DNA of 27,944 nucleotides from positions 1-27,944 of the forward strand of contig NW_019775303.1 of NCBI RefSeq assembly GCF_001039355.2. The letters run 5' to 3'. The first letter of the stretch is position 1. The number at the start of each line of letters is the position of its first letter. The notes under the pieces were generated by a model, which worked only from the letters and a program-made list of their open reading frames with translations, searched no databases and was not told the origin of the DNA. This document shows positions 1 through 8,763 of this stretch, one piece after another. Source of the DNA: Lingula anatina. Lineage: Eukaryota > Brachiopoda > Lingulata > Lingulida > Lingulidae. Both the position numbers and the translations under genes were made by a program.

Positions 1-533
1 GCTAAGTACCGATTACGTTATCGTATTTTCCCCGTATCCCCCAGTGTCAACCTAGCCATCTCCATGACTTTTTACACCATTTTACACTGCATAGCTAAAA
101 AAATTAGCATGTTCAATCCATATATTCCACCCATATATTACTAATTCATATTGAAACTCACTTGAATTATGTTTTAATCTTTGCTATTTAAAAGACAAAC
201 ATTAAAACAGGAGGGTTTTACTTTCATTTAATATGCCATGGTTGAGAAAGCTTGCAATGGGCATTTTCCTTGAAATTGGGCCAAATATGTGAACGTATCC
301 TTACATATCCACTTTCATGATTAATGAAATATTGTTTCTGTTTACATTAAGCACTGTGACATCTATGAATGCAAATGAAGATAAACTGAAAGTTAAAAAT
401 TCAAATTAATGATAATGAAAGTTGATGCATACGCGGAACTAATCCCCTATAATTTGCCGCTATCCCTCCGCGTCGTGACCTGTGAGAAGGCCGCGTCTGT
501 CGCTTGCCGTGATCACAATCAAAGAAGGAAATG

Positions 534-540
534 TATAAAG
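534..540 (+). promoter_or_regulatory. TATA box of the phytocyanin-like gene
   Basis: TATAAAG lies about 129 bases before the proposed start codon at 663, which predicts a transcription start near 565 and a 5' UTR of about 100 bases. The only ATG between that point and the start (568) opens a three-codon uORF, ATG GGT ATT then TAG. The distance and motif fit a strongly expressed tissue-specific gene. No transcript data support it. Confidence 0.5.
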
Positions 541-662
541 TATGCAGGAGGGAGGAGCTTAGGGTCCATGGGTATTTAGAGCCGAAGATAGCCAGACGAC
601 AAGTACTTTCAGTGAGGAGCTCCGGGTGTGTACACCAGCAACAGAGAGGGGCAGTCGACGGC

Positions 663-3600
663 ATGTGGAAGGTAGGCAAACGTTTTCCTTCTTTGGAAAA
701 GATCAGGTTTCTTCCTCGTTTTTAGAGCATTAATCTTCTATTAGTCTGTTTATATTTGCTTCTGACACATCAACGAAGTTTTGCTAACTCGGTTCGGCCC
801 AGGTGGCGGTTTTTTGCTAGCGTTCCGTTATTTCTACTACAGTGTATTTTACAACTATAGGCCTACCGTATTCAGACATTTTTTGACAAAAATAGTAATA
901 TAAAGAGGTAAGTAAGAAAAAGTCTCAAATGCTGCGGAAAAATAAGGCCTAAAGCTAAAATTGGAAACCTGTTCAATTTAAATGTGACTTAAATAAAATT
1001 GATAAAGTAGAAGATGAGAAAACCGATTGAAACTATATATCTTATTAACTTAAAATGCATAATATCCGTAATTGTTGTGTCAAACCATTATTTGCATTAA
1101 AAAACTATTTCGTGGGTTCAAACATTTGACCACTCAGTCTTAACAGCAGTCGTCCTTATTCCAGCTATTTTGTTCTGCGCTGCTTGCCAGCGTTCTGGTG
1201 AGCTCTCAGGGTGCGTCTGTTGCCGAGGAACACAGCGTGCACAAACGCCAAGTGCCGACGCAGTATGGAGCCAATACCTTAGGAGGCTCCTTCAACTTTG
1301 GTCCGAATATCGGCGTGGCCACCCCCGACCAGACCCCAGCCAAGGATACGATCGTTGTCAGTGACGTAGGCAAGGCCAGTATTACTCGCACTGACGGGCC
1401 TAACTATACCCCATCTGGACCTAACAACTACAACGCCAAGGTCTGGCAGGTAAGAGAATCATGGATGTTTTCTTGCTGAGAACAGTAGACAATTACCAAT
1501 AAAGATTGTGATCTTTAAAGAATCTTGTTTAGGATAAATGTGTATGGGATTAGAGATAATGAAATACTAGCCACGAGGTTTAAGGCTTGACAGTGTTATA
1601 AACATACTTTTGTATCTACCTTCAAAGTTTGGTTTTTATTTCGTTACAGCTAGGCAACCAGGAGGTCACTTACGTCGGAAACGTAGTCATCATTGACTGG
1701 AGGGTGTTTAGCGAACGTAAGGCTCCAGCTGCTTCTAGAACACCCGTTTACGGCTCTTCAGGACCTACGTACGGCACCTCAGGACCTACGTACGGCTCCT
1801 CAGGACCTACATACGGCTCCTCGGGATCTACGTTCGGCCCCTCGGGAACTACGTTCGGCCCCTCGGGACCTGCGTTCGGCACTGTGCCTCAGTATGGAGA
1901 TACCAACCTTGGCCAACCAGGCTCAACTAACACAGGCCCAGCTTACGGCCAGGCTACTGGTCAGGATCCAACTTACGGCACAGTAGGACAGGACACAGGA
2001 TTGCCAGGGTTCAACGCAGGGCTGCAAGATCCAGGATTCAACGCAGGATTACCAGGACAGGGATTCCCATCCGGTTTACCAACTTACAACAACGAAGATC
2101 CCTTTTCCGACCCATTCTTTCAAGATGTTCCTGGTTTTTATAATGCTGGGCAAGACGCTGGGCAAGACGGCAGCAACAGTGCAAACCAAGCCCCGCCACA
2201 AAACGGAGGAACTTACCAAGGCGCACCTGCTCCAGGTTCTTACCAAAATGGCGTTTTTCTAGGTCCAACACAGAATGGAGGCTACCAAGATCAGGGGGCT
2301 TACCAAGGCTTACCCAATCAAGGCGGCTACCAAGATCAGGGGGCTTACCAAGGCTTACCCAATCAAGGCGGTGCTTACCAAGGCGCACCTGCCCAAGGCT
2401 CATACCAAAATGGCGTTTTTCTAGGCCCAACACAGAATGGAGGCTACCAAGATCAGGGGGCTTACCAAGGCTTACCCAATCAAGGCGGCGTTTACCAAGG
2501 CGCACCTGCTCAGGGCGGCTCAAACCAAGGTGCCGTATATCAAGACCCAACACAGACCGGAGGCTACCAAGACCAAGGTGCTTACCAAGGCCTTCCAAAT
2601 CAAGGCGGCCTTTACCAAGGCCTACCTTCACAGGGCGCCTCTTTTAACCTCCCCCCTCAAACTGGTGTTTATTCAGGTGCTCCCGCGGGCAATGTCCAGT
2701 ACGGACCTACGTCTGCTCAGGGACCACTCAACAACCAGTACGGCAACGCCTTGAACCAGTACGGCAAGAAGAAGAGAAGGAGGAGGTCTCTGAGAAAAAA
2801 GAGACAGACCTACGCGCCATCTTACGGTACTGGCCCTCTGTACGGCCAGGGAGCAAATTCTGGAGTTGTCACCGGCCTTCCTCTGTACGGCCAAAGCCCC
2901 GCATACGGCTCAACCTACGGCTCATACAATGGTAAATATTTTAACCAAACAAAATAATCTGTCACTGGTTTTAATACTAAAACGTGTAGATTTTAGTACT
3001 AATAGATTAATAAACAGAAATTATCCGGTTTGAATCATAAAACTGATATTACGAAAGCCATTTATGTCATTTTACTACCAGTTTAATTGTATGTTAATTA
3101 GAAAAAAAGACATTTTTCTCTGTAATGTTAAAAACAGAAGCATGACTTTTTTTAAAAAGCATTGTGTTTACTATTGCAGTTCCTACTGGTCCAGCCTTCC
3201 CTAACATCTGTGTGAAGAGAGGAACATACCTTGTCTTCAACTGGCCGTATCCAGGTAAGTTACACAGATCTACACACTTACCCCGCCACTTAATCCACTT
3301 ACGTAATATAACACTGATTCCCTATAACTTGTACGCCAACTACCGTGCATCATATACAGAAGTCATACACTACGTTTGTTAAATTTATAGACATGTACTA
3401 ACGAAGAAAGATATTAGTGGCTCATACATTTTGGCTGGTGCTAGTTTCTTATAATGTACATACACCTAATATATACAGCATATGCACAGGTGCAAATGTC
3501 AGTTTGTATTTATCAAACTTGGAATTAATTGTCATACGGACTCACTGTGTGATGTTGCCCGTGAACGAAAGGGGTCGCGCTAATGTACTATAATGTAATG

Positions 3601-4214
3601 CATTATACCATTCCAGGCAGACACAACGTGAACAAATTCATCTCATACAGAGCCTACAAATACTGCTCCAAGGACGAGCTGACCGAGGACACGTATGGCT
3701 CCCAGACCCAGGAAATCATCGACACCAGTAACCTAGCGCCAGGCTACTACTACTTTGCCAGTGGCGTCGGCGATGACTGCTCCACTGGTGGACAGAAGAT
3801 AGCCGTCCGCGTGGCCACAGATTACGGTGATGACTGTAAGTAGGCCTCCTTTTATATGGTTTGGGTGGGACTTCGTTGGGTTGATTTTTAGGGTCTGCAT
3901 GTACATCCTTAAGCCTTCTTACTTGCTTTATTTCAAATGTCCCAAAACACTTTTGGGTAGAAGCTAGAATTTAAAAAATGTTTTAAACATTTATCGTTAT
4001 TTCTCTACTTTTATGTAGCAGTTACCTAGCCTAATTTTGAAAAGGGTCATAATAACCCATTATCTTAAAGTATTTTTTAACCCTCCGTAGACGTACTTAC
4101 TAATCACTAGAGGTTGGTTCAGGCACAGTAATCACGTTTGAATATTTCTCTGATTTAGGTAAATACCCAAGCTACGGACAGTATGGCTTGGCCGGTGCAA
4201 GCACAGGCAAATAA
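663..4214 (+). CDS. Secreted YG/YQG-repeat protein with C-terminal phytocyanin-like domain
   Basis: Six exons: 663-671, 1147-1449, 1650-2931, 3180-3254, 3617-3835 and 4159-4214. All junctions are GT-AG and the frame stays open, giving 647 residues. Exon 1 encodes only MWK. With exon 2 it makes a signal peptide (hydrophobic LFQLFCSALLASVLV), followed by a short pro-segment ending in K36-R37 before Gln38. Residues ~125-475 are low-complexity: first GPTYGSS-type units, then YQDQGAYQGLPNQG units. A polybasic run (477-489, KKKRRRRSLRKKR) precedes Gln490. Residues ~533-630 match the phytocyanin/cupredoxin fold: RGTYLVFNWPYP, RHNV, a YKYC cysteine, and YYYFASGVGDDC then GGQKIAV. Four cysteines could form two disulfides. 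The copper site looks degenerate. The role is unknown; a structural extracellular, shell or adhesive protein is inferred. Exon 2 could start at 1150 instead (NAGNAG acceptor). Confidence 0.85.
1738..1887 (+). repeat. Coding tandem repeat, GPTYGSS units
   Basis: Within exon 3, 21-base units encode YGSSGPT, YGTSGPT, FGPSGTT and similar, with Tyr drifting to Phe towards the 3' end. The unit is in frame throughout. It resembles the glycine/tyrosine repeats of extracellular structural proteins, but no specific family is recognised. Confidence 0.85.
2204..2620 (+). repeat. Coding tandem repeat, GYQDQGAYQGLPNQG units with higher-order structure
   Basis: A 45-base unit encoding GYQDQGAYQGLPNQG occurs at 2280-2324, 2325-2369 and 2442-2486, and the three copies are identical at the base level. 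A fourth, diverged copy follows near 2562-2606. These sit inside a longer higher-order unit starting TYQGAPA..SYQNGVFLGPTQNG, seen near 2210 and again near 2372. Base-level identity points to recent unequal exchange or conversion, so the number of units may vary between individuals. Confidence 0.9.
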
Positions 4215-4518
4215 ATCATTGGCAACATACGCGGGGATTGAGACGACTGGGGAATGATCGTACAATACTGTCAACTGCGGGGAAGTCGCCCTCGAGGCAC
4301 TACCTAAACAGAATAAGTTAACGCAGGACTGGTTTTGCGGTATTTTTTCAGAATTCTTCCTTATATGAGCTTTAAGTATGGAAAACGAAGAGACGACAAA
4401 ATTTATTGTTGGGATTCACAAGAAGTACCGCGCTTGATTTTTAATAATTAACTTTGTTTTTATCTTTAATTTTTATTATTTTTTTATAATTTAGGCCCTA
4501 TGTACATAAAGGACCAAA

Positions 4519-4524
4519 AATAAA
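4519..4524 (+). terminator. Polyadenylation signal of the phytocyanin-like gene
   Basis: AATAAA lies 305 bases after the stop codon at 4212-4214 and fits a 3' UTR of about 325 bases. Confidence 0.6.
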
Positions 4525-4539
4525 GCTTTACTTTCATAA

Positions 4540-5385
4540 TATCATTAAACAGTAGTGTATTATATTATTTTGTAGTTGAATATAGCAGACAGTGTTGTTC
4601 AAATTTTTCATCTAATTTATTTGTAAAGCAAAGATGGTCGATATCTTTTTCATTAAAACATTAAAAAAACTAAACCCAGGTTCAGTAGTCGTATGTTTAC
4701 CTGTCGTTACTGTATGAGCCGGTGAAGAAGGAAGTGTTTTCACAGGGGGGAGGGGGTGGAGACGTTGCTGTAAGCCACTTCAATCTCGGCTCAGGGAGGT
4801 TATTTGGGTGATGGAGGCATAAGGAAAAGGGTGTAATTTCCCAGGTTGACCTCTAAGGCTGACCTCTGTTCTCAGTACCCATATTAACTTCCACTATAAT
4901 CAGAATTTCATAGATAAGGCACAGCTACTTATTACTGGATTAATTATGCATTTATTCAAGGAGACAAGCATTCCGATTTCATCTGACTAACAATGGTAAT
5001 TATATAAATGGTATATCCCTATAAAACCCCCAATTGGATTCTGGTGGCTATCTTATTTCCTCGTCAGAATAAGTAATGAGAACATTTACATACGGAAACG
5101 CTGTGAACAGAATTACACATCAGTTAAAACAATGATCCAGCAAGTAATTGTTACCATTTGATATTACATTAAGATGTTCAACCTGGCAGTACCGCGAAAC
5201 CAATTTAATGGGACAGTTTCTTATAAATTCATTCTCACTCGACAACAATAGGTATCCAAGCTGACAGATCTTCACTGACAGAACAACATTCTACACAAAA
5301 TTAAAGAACTCACATTATGAATTTATCAAGTTTCTATCACAATTGCAAGCTTTGAAATCATGTCATTCCCTTCAAAGATGTGATG
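4540..5385. other. Intergenic, nothing recognised
   Basis: This stretch separates the + strand phytocyanin-like gene from the - strand cluster. It contains a G-rich run near 4745-4757 and no open frame or repeat that I can support. Confidence 0.5.
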
Positions 5386-5696
5386 ATTCCCTTTCCAATA
5401 AGTCTTCATCAAGTTACATGTTAAAAATCAGTCAGTGGGTTTACAAGCGTAAGGTACACAACCATTGGATCAGCATAAATATATAATTAAAACAGCCTAA
5501 AGATGAATCCATCGCGACACAAGCAAATGTCAAAGGCAAGTTTTATATGCTTTTTCCTAATAACACATGTAAAAAGAATGGCCTTGAGAAGAATGTTCGC
5601 AAGTGGCAGTACAACTTCAATCTCGAAGCTGAGTAAAATTACACCAACACCAAAACTAATATTTGACAAAGGAAATGCCTACGATATTCAGAATAT

Positions 5697-6573
5697 TTAT
5701 CCGCGGCAGCAGCAGTAATTCGGCCCACACCCTCCTCCGCAGCCGCCGCCGTATCTGTGCACTTGAGGACCGGTCACCCCTACAGCTTCGTCATGGTTTG
5801 ATGATAGCCGCGGGCGATCGAGGTACACATGAAGCGTCTCAAAGCATGTCTTACTAAAGAGAAAAGAAGGAATAATAATTCTCGTGCTACATTTACAGAT
5901 TAAAAATTTGAATAATTAATATTAAAAAAATTAGGCAGTGGAAGTGTTTTCGCAAATCTTCGAAAACTTAACTTAACTTGGCGCACCGAAAATTTTTGCC
6001 TTTACTTACGTTTTATTTCAATTTTCACGAGAACCTACCCAAATTCAAACGGCAGCGAGTGTGAGTTATATCGATTTGAAGTAATTCATAAAATGTTAAA
6101 AGTAAATCAGCGTTTTACCCTAGGTCTGTGCTAGCGGTAGAACAAGCCGCATAAGCTGAATTACAGTATCTGCGCACGGCGTGTACTGTCCCATCTACAG
6201 GCATAATACCGGTACAGGCTGCCTGGGCAATTTCATCCATCCAGTTGTAGTAATCAGATTCTCGGTTACCTGAAGGTACAATCACACAGCACCGCTTTCT
6301 TATAATTGCATAATGTATCTATATCTTTTGTAACACTTAAACTAAATATAAACCCATACATTTATAAAAGTTTGTAACAAGCCATGCAATCAATTTTTGA
6401 GTCACTGTAAAGTGGCAGTATCAGACATACAGGAGGAATACTAAAAATTGTTTTAAAACCACGACCATAAAATTTATATAGAACAAAAACCTATAATTAC
6501 CCATCTCGTTGGCTGCGACTGCCATCAGATATACACAGAGAATAATGACCAGGAATCGCGCCGCTTGAGCCAT
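5697..6573 (-). CDS. Gene A: small secreted Cys-rich protein (YCCC family)
   Basis: Three exons on the - strand: 6573-6501, 6269-6119 and 5853-5697, encoding 126 residues. Intron phases are 1 and 2. Exon 1 is a signal peptide (MAQAARFLVIILCVYLMAVAANEMG). Exon 2 begins NRESDYYNWMDEIAQAAC and includes GTVHAVRRYC. Exon 3 reads KTCFETLHVYLDRPRLSSNH and ends GCGPNYCCCRG. Splice sites are GT-AG; the exon 2 donor is taken as CTAGG|GTAAAA by alignment with gene B. The mature protein has nine cysteines, an odd number, because a Cys found at this place in B, C and D is Ser here (ACSTAS). I do not recognise the family. A secreted disulfide-rich extracellular or defence protein is inferred. The introns are short (231 and 265 bases), as expected for a compact original unit. 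Confidence 0.8.
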
Positions 6574-6625
6574 CGTTCGATTTGTGATTCTTACGTAACT
6601 TCTCCTGTATGACACTTGAATTAGT
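6574..6625 (-). promoter_or_regulatory. Conserved 5' leader of genes A and B
   Basis: The ~50 bases before the ATG of gene A (AATTCAAGTGTCATACAGGA, then AAGTTACG and AATCGAACG) are nearly identical to the 12337-12383 region before gene B. No TATA box is evident. The conservation may only reflect recent duplication, so a regulatory role is not shown. Confidence 0.35.
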
Positions 6626-7745
6626 GAACTGAAACTTTAATGTTGGTGAATCGTTTTGTCTTGATTTTCGAAGTCGTTCTGTTGTTATCCCTGGGTGCTC
6701 TGTCTGCCAGACTGGTCTTGGAAATTAAAACACCAGCCCATCAGCTGTTATCAGTAAAATGGTAACTCAGACCGACAGGGTCTTAAGAATCTGACACACC
6801 AAGCTGCGTAGCACGTTTTCAGCAAAATTTCTATTTCTCTTGTCCATCTTTTGTTACGATCATTTAAGAAATGAAAGTGTCAACATTCGGTCAATGGATT
6901 CTTAAATTTGAACAAACTACGAACATCGTGTATTGACCTGCTACAGTTTCAATTTTATTATTTCTATTGATCTTTTTTTGTAGCAACTTTAATCGGAAAA
7001 ATATCCGTTTGCTTTACTCTGCCATTCGACATTTCCAGTTAAATGCTTTCTGCGGTCAATAGCCTTATGCAAAGTAACCGTAAAACCATGACTGACAGAA
7101 ATCAAATTTTTTTTCTTCCCTTATTTACACTCTCTCATCAATCATTTGTGTTATAGACATTAAGCTGCATCTAGGAAAAGAGAAAATAAATATTGAACTA
7201 ATTAAATAAACAGTTGTATCTTAACAGTAAGCAGTTTCATAGATGCCATGAAGCAAAGCACGCTTTTAAGACATCGTTGCCTTTAATGTTTTATTATTCT
7301 ATGGAAACTATATTTTACAACAGCCATTCTGCTGGTGAGAAAAAGGAATGTATCATCGCAAAAAAGTGACAATATTTATTCATTAAAGTTTAAGTATACA
7401 TGTACAACACTTGTATTCGATGCATTACCCAGTATATCCGAAACACCAAATTCCCTTTCCAATGAGCCTTTTTTTATGTTTTATGTTGAAAAATCAGTCA
7501 GTAAGTTTACAAATATAAAGTACACAACCATCGGATCACCCGTGACAGCACAAATATAAGATAAAACAGCTTAAGAGCCCTTCATGAAGAAGTTCGTACC
7601 AAAGTCACTGTCAGAAATGGGAAACTCTCAGCTTCGGAAGCGTTTTACTCACTTTAAAAATTCGATCAGCACTGGTTGTGTTCTTTTATTTATTTCCTAC
7701 AAGTACAACGTTGTGAAATACAAGACAATCTTCTGTATAGAACGA

Positions 7746-8091
7746 TTAAAGGGATAATAACTCTTCGTATGAGATCTACATTTCACAATAAAAACATTGT
7801 GAATAACTCATAGAAATATAATATATTCTGTTTTACCACAAAAACGGCAGTTATAGGTATTTTTTCTGATATCTGAGCTTGTATTTAGACCACGTGACCT
7901 CCATTGATGGCTATACTCTGTTAAAATCTCTTAAGAGATTTTAACAAAAAAACAAACTTTTTAGAAAAAAACCAGGGACTAACTTTGAATGTAAAAATGG
8001 ATTCATTAACCATTGGTAAGTATGGGGAAATTGTTGTTTACTCCAGGAAAATTCATTTTTTGGCCGAAACGAAGAGTTATTATCCCTTTAA
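7746..8091. mobile_element. TTAA-bounded inverted-repeat element, copy 1
   Basis: The first 23 bases (TTAAAGGGATAATAACTCTT then CGT, 7746-7768) are the exact reverse complement of the last 23 (8069-8091). Both ends carry TTAA, as a piggyBac-type TTAA target duplication would give. The inside has no coding capacity but holds a 26-base perfect palindrome near 7919-7944. A diverged copy lies in the opposite orientation at 22478 onward. Confidence 0.75.
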
Positions 8092-8566
8092 TTTTTGCGC
8101 AATTTTAGTCACTGAATATCCATCATGCTGGCAGTAAAAGAAGTATTAAATAAACTATTTTTATCCGTGGTGCCAAAAAAAAAAAATGTCAAAAATTAAT
8201 TTCAAACTACACAAAAAGCACTGTATACCTTTCAGTCGACAACTGCAACTTCTTATTGGGCCAAGTGCTTGGACAAGAAAAACTTTTTTTCGGACATTTT
8301 TCTGGGTAACATACGTTACGTACGTTTTAGCCATGACGCAAAGTACATGTATCCCGAGTTGCAGTTCAAACATTTATCAAAATGTCCTCATGTCACCCAT
8401 AATTAACCATGACTGAATCAATATAACATATATGTATATTTCCACCTGGCCCTTACATAATGATATAAACCGTGTTAAAATGTAGATGTAAAATTGAGAC
8501 AACCATGGATTTTTGTAGTATACTGTGTGTTTTAAAAAATAGAATACAGATTTGAATTCATTCAAT
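8092..8566. other. Insertion-derived sequence without a recognised gene
   Basis: This block has no counterpart in unit A. It has overlapping open frames on both strands around 8161-8416 (70 and 76 codons), neither with a recognised domain. Confidence 0.4.
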
Positions 8567-8567
8567 T

Positions 8568-8606
<39 letters not shown>

Positions 8607-8609
8607 TTT
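8567..8609. repeat. (TTTA)n microsatellite
   Basis: An uninterrupted run of about eleven TTTA units. It lies at the point where homology between the gene A and gene B units resumes, so it may mark an insertion or slippage boundary. Confidence 0.95.
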
Positions 8610-8763
8610 GAGACGTCGACTTGTAAAACGCACCTCTGTATTGGGCCTGTTTTCGCAAGTGGCAATACAACTTCAATGTCAGAGCTGCGACATCGTCAAT
8701 AAAATTACATGTACGTCAATATCCATACTTTTGTATTTGAAGGGGGAAATGCCTACAACGCCT

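Larger units (their letters stand above)
5386..7450. repeat. Tandem duplication unit carrying gene A
   Basis: The flanks of gene A match those of gene B. Sequence upstream of gene A (6640-7450) aligns with 12400-13330. Sequence downstream of gene A (from CCCTTTCCAATAAGTC near 5388) reappears just past the unit at 7452 (CCCTTTCCAATGAGCC). This is the arrangement expected of head-to-tail duplication with a junction near 7450. The partner unit (about 7452-13330) is nearly three times longer because of insertions. Confidence 0.7.

Noticed and set aside
2038-2631. 197-codon open frame on the - strand
   Set aside because: It is the antisense shadow of the in-frame coding repeats of exon 3. Repeats with a period that is a multiple of three keep other frames open.
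8161-8416. Overlapping open frames of 70 and 76 codons on opposite strands
   Set aside because: No domain, no splice context and no homologous counterpart in the gene A unit.
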